Below are positions 28,083 to 36,645 of a stretch of 64,000 nucleotides of DNA, in pieces. Source of the stretch: Thermaerobacillus caldiproteolyticus (GTDB lineage Bacteria; Bacillota; Bacilli; Bacillales; Anoxybacillaceae); contig NZ_JACDUT010000004.1 of NCBI RefSeq assembly GCF_013761245.1, forward strand, positions 62,001-126,000. Direction: 5' to 3'. A program made the position numbers and the translations under genes. The notes under the pieces were generated by a model. That model ran no database searches. It had not been told where the DNA came from and saw nothing but the letters and a program-made list of their open reading frames with translations. Positions within the stretch are counted from its first letter, which is position 1. Each line of letters begins with the position of its first letter.

Positions 28083-30368
28083 TTAACTTGCGCATGACTC
28101 ACATTCATCGATCGTGCTGGAAGTTGAGCGTACATAATACGTTGTTTTGAGTCCGAGTTTCCAAGCGGTGAGATGAATGTCAAGAAGCTCTTTTGCTTTA
28201 ATGGTGTTCATGACGTAAATGTTAAAGGAAATCGCTTGGTCGATATGGCGCTGACGGGCAGCATTTTGCTTGATGCTCCAGCGTTGGTCAATGTGATAGG
28301 CAGATTTATAGTACCAAGTCGTTTCTGAGTTTAGATCCGGTACCGTAACCGGAATTTTGTAATCTTTCTTTTCTTCAGCATATACTTTTAAAAAGATTGG
28401 ATCGATGCTGGCAGTACTTCCGGCAATAATCGATGTTGACGCATTCGGAGCGATCGCCATTAAATATCCGTTACGAATGCCGTTCATTTTCACTTGTTCT
28501 TTTAGAGTGTCCCAATCAAGGCTTGATGAGCGATCGTATCCTCGTTTGGCAAAATAAGCGCCTGTTTGCCAATCGGAACCTTCAAAAGCTGGATAACTTC
28601 CTTTTTCTTTTGCGAGTTCCATGCTTGCTTGAATCGTTAAGTAGGCAATTTTTTCGTATAGCTTGTCTGCATAGTCAACCGCTTCTTCCGATTCCCAGCG
28701 AATGCCTTTTAATGCGAGCAAATGATGCCAACCGAACGTTCCAAGTCCGACAGCGCGGTATTTTTGATTGGTCAACTGTGCTTGTAAAACAGGAATGTTA
28801 TTTAAGTCAATGACATTGTCAAGCATGCGCATTTGAATCGGAATCAGCCGTTCTAATACATTATCGGTCACCGCACGTGCAAGATTGATGGATGATAAAT
28901 TGCAGACGACAAAATCGCCCGGTGTTTTTTCGATAATAATTTTTCCGTCTTTTGTATATTGTTGCTCGACGATAGTCGGACTTTGGTTTTGCGCGATTTC
29001 TGTACAAAGGTTGCTGCAATAAATCATACCGAGATGAGCATTCGGGTTTTTTCGGTTGACTTCATCGCGGTAAAACATGAACGGCGTTCCGGATTCAAGC
29101 TGGCTGCGCATAATCCCTTTCATAATTTCAATTGCCGGCACTTTTTCTTTGGACAAGTTCGGCTCATGAACGCATTGCCAATATTTTTCGCGGAAGCTGC
29201 CGCTGCCTTTTTCCTCGTCATAAAAGTCTTCCAAACTAAATCCCATCACTTTGCGTACTTCATGCGGATCAAACAAATACCAATCACCGCGCTTCTCGAC
29301 CTGTTCCATAAACAAGTCAGGAATACAAACGCCGGTAAATAAATCATGCGTTCTCATTCGCTCATCGCCGTTATTTAATTTGGCGTCTAAAAAGGCGAAA
29401 ATATCTTTATGCCAGACGTCTAAATAAACGGAGATGGCTCCTTTTCGCTGCCCTAATTGGTCGACGCTGACAGCGGTGTTATTTAATTGTTTCATCCATG
29501 GAATGACCCCTGATGAAACGCCTTTAAAGCCTTTGATGTCGCTGCCGCGGCTACGAATTTTACCAAGATAGACGCCAATTCCGCCGCCTGATTTAGAGAG
29601 ATTGGCAATATCGGTGTTGCTGTCGTAAATTCCTTGTAAGCTATCGTCTACTGTGTCTACAAAGCAACTCGATAATTGTCCGTAGCTTTTTCCGGCATTG
29701 GCAAGAGTAGGCGTGGCAACGGTCATGTATAAATGGCTTAATGCCCAATACGCTTCCTTGATTAAATCGAAACGGAGTTGCTTTGGTTCTTGGGACATTA
29801 ATGTCATCGCAATGATTAAAAATCGCTCTTGTGGCAGTTCATATAAGTTTCGATCAAAGTCACGCGCAAGATAGCGATCCGCAAGCGTGCGAATGCCAAT
29901 GTACGTGAATAGCTTGTCTTTTTCTGGGTCAATCAGTTTGGAAAGTTCGATGATTTCGTCTTTTGAATAATTGTCGAGAAGAGATGGACTGTAAACGCCT
30001 TTCGAAACGAGCGTCGTAATCAAATGATAAAGACAACCATAACGCTCGTTTGTGTCATATCCACGGTTTTTTGCTGCTTCTTTGTACAAACGCTTCAAAT
30101 ACATTCGTGCACAAGCAAACGTCCAATCCGGCTCTTCCTCGTTAATATAAGACAGCCCTTCAAGAATAAGCAAATGAGCGATTTGTTCAGACGAAAGGCG
30201 GTCTCTACTTTCAATCGCTTGAATGATTCGATTGACATATTCGTCTGTCTGTAAGTGTGGAAAATCTTTGGTTACGTCATGGATAAAAGAAATCAGTCTT
30301 TCGCGCGAAAACGGTTCTGTTTGTCCTGTTTCCGTCGTGATTATTGTTGTTTTCGTATGTAAGCTCAT
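28083..30368 (-). CDS. nrdA: Class I ribonucleotide reductase, catalytic subunit
   Basis: 761 residues. Reduces NDPs to dNDPs with the radical from NrdB. An ATP-cone allosteric domain covers about residues 8-100 (TGQTEPFSRERLISFIHD). Active-site features: the first redox Cys in QLSSCFVDTVDDS near 234, NLCTEI and the Asn/Cys/Glu radical region near 455, a central SGGGIGVYLGKIRS stretch, and the C-terminal electron-shuttle Cys pair CESCAS at the very end. The transcript leader contains a cobalamin riboswitch and the promoter region has tandem NrdR boxes. Confidence 0.96.
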   Translation of the reverse strand: MSLHTKTTIITTETGQTEPFSRERLISFIHDVTKDFPHLQTDEYVNRIIQAIESRDRLSSEQIAHLLILEGLSYINEEEPDWTFACARMYLKRLYKEAAKNRGYDTNERYGCLYHLITTLVSKGVYSPSLLDNYSKDEIIELSKLIDPEKDKLFTYIGIRTLADRYLARDFDRNLYELPQERFLIIAMTLMSQEPKQLRFDLIKEAYWALSHLYMTVATPTLANAGKSYGQLSSCFVDTVDDSLQGIYDSNTDIANLSKSGGGIGVYLGKIRSRGSDIKGFKGVSSGVIPWMKQLNNTAVSVDQLGQRKGAISVYLDVWHKDIFAFLDAKLNNGDERMRTHDLFTGVCIPDLFMEQVEKRGDWYLFDPHEVRKVMGFSLEDFYDEEKGSGSFREKYWQCVHEPNLSKEKVPAIEIMKGIMRSQLESGTPFMFYRDEVNRKNPNAHLGMIYCSNLCTEIAQNQSPTIVEQQYTKDGKIIIEKTPGDFVVCNLSSINLARAVTDNVLERLIPIQMRMLDNVIDLNNIPVLQAQLTNQKYRAVGLGTFGWHHLLALKGIRWESEEAVDYADKLYEKIAYLTIQASMELAKEKGSYPAFEGSDWQTGAYFAKRGYDRSSSLDWDTLKEQVKMNGIRNGYLMAIAPNASTSIIAGSTASIDPIFLKVYAEEKKDYKIPVTVPDLNSETTWYYKSAYHIDQRWSIKQNAARQRHIDQAISFNIYVMNTIKAKELLDIHLTAWKLGLKTTYYVRSTSSTIDECESCAS

Positions 30369-30387
30369 TGTTTCTCCTCCTCATCCC

Positions 30388-30420
30388 AATAAAAAAATCC
30401 ACTCAAGTTTGAGTGGATGA
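30388..30420 (-). terminator. Terminator between cobalamin riboswitch and nrdA
   Basis: On the minus strand ATCCACTCAA pairs with TTGAGTGGAT around a 2-base loop and is followed by TTTTTTT, ending only 20 bases before the nrdA start. This fits a B12-induced terminator. Confidence 0.85.
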
Positions 30421-30496
30421 AACGATAGCGTAAAAAGGGTATACGAAAAGCCCTTCTTAAACCATCGTTTCATCTTCTCAATCCCCGAAGAATGTG

Positions 30497-30690
30497 AAAC
30501 GTAACAAGCAAGGCAGGTCTCCTGACTCGTGTTTCTTCCTACTTTGGATCCTTCCCGTATACGCGCCGCAGGAGCCTTCGTATACAGTGGAATTTCCATT
30601 TCGTCCACACATACAGTTGCGGGGACAGTTCTGGATTCGCACCAGATTCCCTATTAAGTCCATTCGGACACCATTGCTTGCGGTTTTTGA
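30497..30690 (-). promoter_or_regulatory. Cobalamin (B12) riboswitch upstream of nrdAB
   Basis: Read on the minus strand: GGTGTCC near the 5' end, GGGAATCTGGTGCGAATCC, the CCCCGCAACTGT core, and the 3' block GAGTCAGGAGACCTGCC. These are the AdoCbl-riboswitch signatures in correct order. Coenzyme B12 would switch off this B12-independent reductase, implying that a class II (NrdJ) enzyme exists elsewhere in the genome. Confidence 0.93.
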
Positions 30691-30694
30691 TCGA

Positions 30695-30742
30695 AAACTA
30701 TATGTAGTTTGTTTGTTGGGGTACCAACACAATATATTGTGT
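30695..30742. promoter_or_regulatory. Tandem NrdR boxes
   Basis: ACACAATATATTGTGT at 30727-30742 is a perfect NrdR box; AAACTATATGTAGTTT at 30695-30710 is a weaker copy. They are 16 bases apart (32 centre to centre, three helical turns), the arrangement expected for the NrdR repressor of reductase operons. Confidence 0.88.
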
Positions 30743-30857
30743 TGGTGTAGGTGCTGGTACCATCATATAATAAATCAATGGAAATTTCAACTATGTTTTT
30801 TTGGTCTTCTGATAGGATACGTGTTATCCGAGAGGAAGGGAAAGATGTTCTTGTTTT

Positions 30858-31364
30858 TTATTTTGATAACCTATCTAATTTTGTGAGCAACGATTTAAGA
30901 GAAAATCCGATAATGGCACCGGGAATGACCGATAACATCGGAAGCCAAATCGGACCGAAAAATATACCGAAAATGGTTATGTGAGGTGAATACATAAGTC
31001 CTACCGTGACAAAATAAGCGGCAAAAACAAATGGAAGAGAGGAATACATAGATTTTCCTCCACCTGCATCTTTATAGGCGTCCCACATAGCGAAAAAGTA
31101 TAAACAAGGATAGAACATTAGCCATTGAAAGTCGATAACTTTGGCTGCCTCGACGTTTTTCCCTAAAAAACTTAATTGAATTGCTTCGTTAAATCCAGAT
31201 TGCATGTTAATGAGAAATTCTAAGAGGATAAACACTGAGCCTTTAAAGTATTTTTTGTTAAGGAATTGCCCAAATCCTGGTAAAGCAATGCTCCATAATA
31301 ATTGTTCAATCGCTTTCACGTTCTTTAACCCTTTACTTGTAATTTTGTTTGGTTGAGAAGACAT
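30858..31364 (-). CDS. Polytopic membrane protein of unknown function
   Basis: 168 residues with about four hydrophobic segments. The region IALPGFGQFLNKKYFKGSVF near residue 28 resembles the TM2/GxGxF...KK motif of small bacterial membrane proteins, and WDAYKDAGGG near 95 is a conserved-looking loop. No catalytic motif. It lies upstream of, and on the same strand as, the nrdAB leader but is separated from it by about 115 bases and the NrdR boxes. Confidence 0.7.
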   Translation of the reverse strand: MSSQPNKITSKGLKNVKAIEQLLWSIALPGFGQFLNKKYFKGSVFILLEFLINMQSGFNEAIQLSFLGKNVEAAKVIDFQWLMFYPCLYFFAMWDAYKDAGGGKSMYSSLPFVFAAYFVTVGLMYSPHITIFGIFFGPIWLPMLSVIPGAIIGFSLKSLLTKLDRLSK

Positions 31365-31639
31365 TTGACTGAAAAAGGTGATCGTTCCCTTGGTTTTATA
31401 TGGACACCTTCGTTTTGGGTATAAAAAAAGTTATTTCAATTACATTTTTTGCAAAAAGATGTATTTTATGCTTTTTTTAAATAGTAAAGAGTCTAAAACG
31501 AATACTAGCTTAACGATGTACGGCAACGTTAACGGGCAGATTGGCCGAATTTTCATATGGAAGTTTGGGAAATATTCTTCCAATTTTTCAGAATAATTAG
31601 TATAATGGGGTTTGAAGAGACACAAAGGGGGAAACAAGC

Positions 31640-33718
31640 GTGAGAGGAATCAAATCAATTTTACTTTGGGGGCTGATTTCTGTCCTTGGGGCAGCTGGAT
31701 TTGCCGTTTTAGCGTTACAACGCGGGGAGACGGTCAACGCCATTTGGCTGATTGTAGCTGCTGTATGCGTGTATGCAGTGTCATATCGTTTTTACAGCAA
31801 ATTTATTGCTCAAAAAGTGTTTCAACTTGATGACAATCGGAAAACACCTGCGGAAGTGTTTAACGATGGAAAGGATTATGTGCCGACGAATAAGTGGGTA
31901 TTATTCGGACACCACTTTGCAGCGATTGCCGGGGCTGGTCCGCTTGTCGGTCCAATTTTAGCATCGCAAATGGGATATTTGCCGGGAACGCTTTGGATTA
32001 TTGTCGGGGTTGTTTTAGCTGGAGCAGTACAAGATTTCATTATTTTGTTTGCGTCGATGCGCCGTGATGGAAAATCACTTGGCGAAATGATTAAAGAAGA
32101 GATAGGACCGGTTACGGGCTTTATCGCACTGCTTGGGATTTTAGGAATCATGATTATTTTATTGGCGGTATTAGCGCTCGTTGTTGTGAAAGCGCTTGTA
32201 GGAAGCCCGTGGGGAATGTTTACAATTGCGGCAACGATTCCAATTGCCATTTTTATGGGCATTTACATGCGCTATATTCGTCCGGGACGGGTATCCGAAG
32301 CTTCCTTGATCGGATTTGTGCTATTAATCGCGTCGCTTGTTGCCGGTCAGCATGTAGCGGAACATCCAACATTAGCAAATATGTTTACTTTTAAAGGTGA
32401 AACGATTGCGCTGTTAATGATCGCTTATGGGTTTGTTGCTTCAGCGTTGCCAGTATGGTTATTGCTTGCACCGCGTGATTATTTAAGTACATTCTTAAAA
32501 ATTGGAACGATTGTCGGTTTGGCGTTAGGAATTCTTGTTGTTGCACCGGACTTGCAAATGCCAGCGCTTACAAAATTCATCGATGGTACTGGACCTGTTT
32601 TCGCGGGTGATTTGTTCCCATTCTTATTTATTACGATCGCATGCGGAGCGGTTTCCGGATTCCATGCGCTCGTTTCATCCGGAACGACACCTAAAATGAT
32701 CGAGCTTGAAAGCCATGCCCGTCCGATTGGATATGGGGCGATGTTGATGGAATCTTTTGTAGCGGTAATGGCACTAATCGCTGCATGCGTGTTGACGCCG
32801 GGAGTCTATTTTGCAATCAACAGCCCTGCAGCGGCGATCGGCCAAGATGTTGTGCAAGCAGCACAAACGGTGTCGTCATGGGGATTTACTGTCACTCCAG
32901 ACGTTTTACAAGAGCTTGCTAAGGATGTCGGCGAACAAACGATATTGTCTCGTACAGGAGGAGCACCTACGCTAGCCATTGGCATGGCGGTAATTTTATC
33001 AAAAATCATTGGCGGTAAAACGTTAATGGCGTTTTGGTATCATTTTGCGATTTTGTTCGAAGCGTTGTTTATTTTAACTACTATCGATGCAGGGACGCGC
33101 GTAGGACGTTTTATGATTCAAGATATTCTTGGACATTTCTATAAGCCGCTTGCGAAAACCGATTCTTTACTAGCAAATATTATTGCGACTACGTTATGCG
33201 TATTGGGTTGGGGATATTTCTTGTATCAAGGAGTTATTGATCCACTTGGGGGTATCAATACATTATGGCCGCTTTTTGGCATTGCGAACCAAATGCTAGC
33301 GGGAATTGCCCTCTTATTAGGGACAACCATTTTATTTAAAATGGGCAAAAAGGCGTACGTGTGGGTAACATTAATCCCGACGACGTGGATTTTAGTGGTT
33401 ACTATGACGGCCGGATTCCAAAAATTATTTCACGGTGATCCAAAGATTGGATTTTTGGCCCATGCGAACGAATTTAAAAAATCCTTAAGTCAGGGGAAAA
33501 TTTTGGCGCCAGCAACGAATGAAGCACAGATGAATCAAATTATTATGAACGATTATATCGATGCTACGCTTTGTGCGATTTTCATGCTTGTTGTTATTGC
33601 GATGCTCATTTCGTCTTTGAATATATGGATGAAAGTAATAAGAAACAAACATGCATCATTAAAAGAGTCACCTTATATTCCAAGAGATGCAGGAGATGAG
33701 GTTAAGCATTATGCGTAA
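31640..33718 (+). CDS. cstA: Carbon-starvation protein CstA (peptide/pyruvate transporter)
   Basis: 692 residues, about 16-18 transmembrane helices. Family signatures: FGHHFAAIAGAGPLVGPILA near residue 90, and LFGIANQMLAGIALLLGTT near 550; HALVSSGTTPKM near 345. Bacterial CstA/BtsT proteins import pyruvate or peptides. Starts at GTG with AAGGGGG upstream; the 275-base leader is AT-rich with no feature recognised. The small partner gene overlaps the end. Confidence 0.94.
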   Translation: MRGIKSILLWGLISVLGAAGFAVLALQRGETVNAIWLIVAAVCVYAVSYRFYSKFIAQKVFQLDDNRKTPAEVFNDGKDYVPTNKWVLFGHHFAAIAGAGPLVGPILASQMGYLPGTLWIIVGVVLAGAVQDFIILFASMRRDGKSLGEMIKEEIGPVTGFIALLGILGIMIILLAVLALVVVKALVGSPWGMFTIAATIPIAIFMGIYMRYIRPGRVSEASLIGFVLLIASLVAGQHVAEHPTLANMFTFKGETIALLMIAYGFVASALPVWLLLAPRDYLSTFLKIGTIVGLALGILVVAPDLQMPALTKFIDGTGPVFAGDLFPFLFITIACGAVSGFHALVSSGTTPKMIELESHARPIGYGAMLMESFVAVMALIAACVLTPGVYFAINSPAAAIGQDVVQAAQTVSSWGFTVTPDVLQELAKDVGEQTILSRTGGAPTLAIGMAVILSKIIGGKTLMAFWYHFAILFEALFILTTIDAGTRVGRFMIQDILGHFYKPLAKTDSLLANIIATTLCVLGWGYFLYQGVIDPLGGINTLWPLFGIANQMLAGIALLLGTTILFKMGKKAYVWVTLIPTTWILVVTMTAGFQKLFHGDPKIGFLAHANEFKKSLSQGKILAPATNEAQMNQIIMNDYIDATLCAIFMLVVIAMLISSLNIWMKVIRNKHASLKESPYIPRDAGDEVKHYA

Positions 33719-33914
33719 GTTTTTTCAAAAGGTTCTAGCCTATCGGAAACAATTTCTTGATTTGCTTGTTGGTGTACCGAATTACGAGAAATATGTCGAG
33801 CATATGAAGACACATCATCCAGGAGAGCCGATTAAGTCACGAAAAGAGTTTTTTTGCGAAGCACAAGAGGCGAGATATAACGGCAAAGGTGGGAAAGTAT
33901 CGCGTTGTTGTTAA
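33711..33914 (+). CDS. YbdD/YjiX-family small partner of CstA
   Basis: 67 residues, DUF466. Core: PNYEKYVEHMKTHHPGEP followed by SRKEFF and a C-terminal RYNGKGGKVSRCC, the usual end of the family. ATG 33711 overlaps the cstA stop by 8 bases, so translation is coupled; GAGG upstream lies within cstA. Members always accompany CstA-type carriers and are proposed to be needed for transport. Confidence 0.92.
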   Translation: MRKFFQKVLAYRKQFLDLLVGVPNYEKYVEHMKTHHPGEPIKSRKEFFCEAQEARYNGKGGKVSRCC

Positions 33915-33948
33915 AGAAAGGGGACTGTTTGTTTCCCTTTCTTTTTCC
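33913..33948 (+). terminator. cstA operon terminator
   Basis: AAAGAAAGGGGA pairs with TTTCCCTTTCTTT through a short loop, followed by T-rich sequence; the stop codon of the YbdD-like gene is in the left arm. Confidence 0.85.
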
Positions 33949-34041
33949 TTAATGAGGATGTGATTTTTTGATGTTTGCTGCTATTTCGTTAGCGAGCTCA
34001 TGGCCAATGATATTTTTTGGATTTTGTAATTCTGCCTTTGT

Positions 34042-34183
34042 TTAAAGATTAAGAAGTGAAAATTTTCCTATCTTCAGCGCCCAATCGCTCAGGGCAAAGA
34101 AGAAACATTTGCACATCGTGAGGGCCAAGATGGCGGTATTTCGCCGCTGGCCTACAGGGCGTGGGCAGTTTTTCGGCGAAACC
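34042..34183. repeat. Conserved GC-rich element, copy A
   Basis: A stretch of hairpin-forming sequence in otherwise empty DNA (33949-34278). Its last 78 bases (about 34104-34181) align without gaps to 63139-63216 at roughly 55 identical positions (hand count), ending in ACAGG-CGTGG-CAGTTTTT. In copy A GGCCA/TGGCC enclose GGCG/CGCC, and CTTC...GAAG plus GCCC/GGGC form an upstream hairpin. It begins just after an AAGTGA, as in copy B. Could be an orphan HEARO/omega-RNA-like element; a decayed short coding sequence is the alternative. Confidence 0.55.
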
Positions 34184-34278
34184 GAGATTTTGTTTTGCTT
34201 TGTCATTAGTTTGCATTCATCCATTTGTATTACTGTTGGTATGTGTAGCTTATGTCATTGCATAAGGGGGAATTAGTG

Positions 34279-35196
34279 ATGCGAATACTAGTCGTTGGTG
34301 CCGGGGCAGTTGGTGGATATTTCGGTGGTCGATTGTTAGAAAAAGGGGTTGATGTCACATTTCTTGTACGTGAGAGAAGAAAGAAACAACTACAAGAACG
34401 GGGGTTAGTCATTCAAAGCGTTCATGGGACTGCTGTGCTGAAGCCGACAACGCTCGTAACAGGAGAGAAGATAGAGCCATTTGATGTGGTCATATTTTCT
34501 AATAAGGCCTACCATTTGCGTGAAGCGATCCGGGATGTGAAACCATATGTCGGCAAGAATACACTTATTTTGCCATTACTCAATGGAATGGCGCATATGG
34601 ATATACTTTGGAGTGAGTTTGGAAAAGAGAACGTACTAGGCGGTCTCTGTTTTATCGAAACGACACTAGATGAGAAAGGATCAATTATTCAAACGAGTCC
34701 ATCTCATGATGTAAGATTTGGCGAATGGTCAGGGGAACGGACAGAGCGAGTGAATGAACTCGAAGAGTTGTTTTCAAACTGCAATGCCCGCTTTCGCTTA
34801 AGCGAGCAAATTGTTACCGATATGTGGCATAAATATTTATTCATTGCGACGATGTCAGGGGTTACAACATTATTTCGTGCTCCGATCGGTCCGATTCGTG
34901 CCGGGGAGTATGGACAGGACATCATATTAGCGTTGGCGAAAGAAATCGGCGCTGTTATGAGAGCGCACGGTGCTCCAATTGCGGATGGAATTGAGGAGAA
35001 GCAATTGGAACAAATGAACGAAATGTCTTCAGAGATGAAGTCTTCCATGCAGCGCGACATGGAAAAAGGACAAATGGTAGAAGCGGATCATTTGCAAGGG
35101 TATTTATTGAAGCTAGCAAAAGAGTATAAGATTCCGACACCACTATTAAAAGCGGTTTACCATAATCTGAAAATTTATGACCAGAACCGAGCATAA
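34279..35196 (+). CDS. 2-dehydropantoate 2-reductase (ketopantoate reductase family)
   Basis: NADPH-dependent reductase of the ApbA/PanE family, 305 residues; PanE makes pantoate for coenzyme A. Rossmann motif VGAGAVGGYFGGRL at residues 5-18; SNKAYHLREA near 75; C-terminal helical domain with DMWHKYLFIATMSGVTTLFR near 180-199 containing the catalytic-type Lys, and the Glu/Ser region near 240. The start ATG 34279 has AAGGGGGA upstream; ATG 34252 has none. Paralogues with other 2-keto acid substrates exist in bacilli, so panE is not assigned. Confidence 0.88.
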   Translation: MRILVVGAGAVGGYFGGRLLEKGVDVTFLVRERRKKQLQERGLVIQSVHGTAVLKPTTLVTGEKIEPFDVVIFSNKAYHLREAIRDVKPYVGKNTLILPLLNGMAHMDILWSEFGKENVLGGLCFIETTLDEKGSIIQTSPSHDVRFGEWSGERTERVNELEELFSNCNARFRLSEQIVTDMWHKYLFIATMSGVTTLFRAPIGPIRAGEYGQDIILALAKEIGAVMRAHGAPIADGIEEKQLEQMNEMSSEMKSSMQRDMEKGQMVEADHLQGYLLKLAKEYKIPTPLLKAVYHNLKIYDQNRA

Positions 35197-35211
35197 AAAG
35201 GAAACACATCG

Positions 35212-36035
35212 ATGATTCCGAATAAGTTAAAATAAGAATTATTGCTCCATCAAGCAGCATGAGCATTGCCTTGACGGAGCAGCTGCCAAACAGCGATTAG
35301 AATCGTTAGGGGTTATGGTTTCTTTTGGAAGACATATGTATGAGATTGATGAATTTTTCTCGTCTCCGGGTGAATCCTGTATGAAGCGTTTGCTGGCACT
35401 ATGTGAAAGCCATTTTAACAACGCTCGGCTGGTTTAACTGCAATCAGTTGTTGAAATATATTTGATTACGATTTAATCAAGAAAAATCCTAAAATATTAG
35501 GCAGATATTCTGAGATTAACAGCGTTAATCAACGCGTTCTTACAGCGGTTTACCTTTTTCTGCGTTTGCTATGAAAAAGGGATTTGACGATACCCCTTCA
35601 CTATTTTCAAGATGTGCCGTGGAGGAGGGGGCTTTTGCGATCGAACTGGCGGAAACGTGGAGTGATGATCAATGGGATATCGATCAAGAGAATCGTGCGT
35701 TAGAGGACCAGATCATCAGTGAAGGAGTTGCGGAAGGGATCATAATCGGCTGTAATTTTTGGAACTTGCTGCAGGTTTTATGACGTCCTTAAAAAACGCA
35801 ATTGTTTTTATAGAAGATGATAATCTAGTCAATCCACAAATATTTGATCGAGATTTATAATTGCTTTCACACTAGCCAGAATTTTTTAAGTCAAGGCACT
35901 GGTGATCGGTCGATTTCAAAAGCTTCCATGATGACGAACGAAAAACTTATCAAAATCGTGAAAAAGCAAGAACTGTGACATATCCAGTCATGTGCCACTG
36001 ATTTTCGCATTTTCTATTGGAGGTAGATATATACT
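35212..36035 (+). pseudogene. LD-carboxypeptidase (S66/MccF family), heavily decayed
   Basis: Pieces of one protein occur in order but in different frames: MIPNKLK at 35212, KIRIIAPSSSMSIALTEQ, then KQRLESLGVMVSFGRHMYE and IDEFFSS, ETWSDDQWDIDQEN near 35660, SLKNAIVFIEDDNLVNPQIF near 35800, TNEKLIKIVKKQEL near 35950. At least four frameshifts, several stops and missing segments (including the catalytic GYSDIT part) separate them. The 300-residue family hydrolyses murein tetrapeptide or microcin peptides. This copy cannot be functional. Confidence 0.85.
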
Positions 36036-36609
36036 CAAGCGTTTTTGAATAAGATAGAAATCACACTCCAACAGCATTCGAAGTAGGCTCAATCTTTTCA
36101 TTCGCGTTTATATGCGACTGAAAAGGAGAGCCCTTTTCTTTTTGAGACACTCAGCATAAGAATGAAAGATAAAAGCGAATATAGGATTGATGTGGATTGT
36201 GATATAAGCAGGGCTGTCATCGTATAATCAGCTAAAAAAGCTAACGTCTCTCCACTTTACTTTAAAGGGGGCCATTGGCCGTGTCTGGATAATCTTGTGC
36301 TCAAGAAAGATCCATCGCAAAAAATGACAGCTCCATTTAAAGTGCTGATTATCAACTATATCACTAAACAATTATCTTGTTTTTCAATTCGTTTGAAGCC
36401 TTTTCTGCTGTCGTTACCATTCTTGCAAAATCATATTCTTAAATGGCTATGCGGTTATTAGTTCCATGGTGCTCTTAGATAAATGTTGTTACGTATTGGT
36501 CAATTCGCTTTTAAACATTAAATCGGTAAGTAGTACCATTTTTGGTATAAAAAATTCCTTTTTTCATAAAATGCATTGTATATTGTGGTGATGTAGTGTA
36601 GAGTAATGT
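36036..36609. other. Unassigned, probably decayed DNA
   Basis: No ORF with a ribosome site and no recognised RNA. It follows the LD-carboxypeptidase remnant, and short in-frame fragments suggest further gene debris, but I cannot name the source. The last 100 bases should carry the promoter of the next glucosidase. Confidence 0.5.
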
Positions 36610-36623
36610 TGAAAGCGCATACA
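36610..36623. promoter_or_regulatory. cre-like site (CcpA) before the second glucosidase
   Basis: TGAAAGCGCATACA matches the catabolite-response consensus TGWAANCGNTNWCA at all positions but one. It lies 23 bases before the start, in the place of a roadblock-type operator. Confidence 0.65.
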
Positions 36624-36645
36624 GATAAAAGAGGAGGATACAGCC

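Noticed and set aside
35571-35783. 70-codon ORF as an independent small gene
   Set aside because: It is the middle fragment of the decayed LD-carboxypeptidase, whose other fragments flank it in order.
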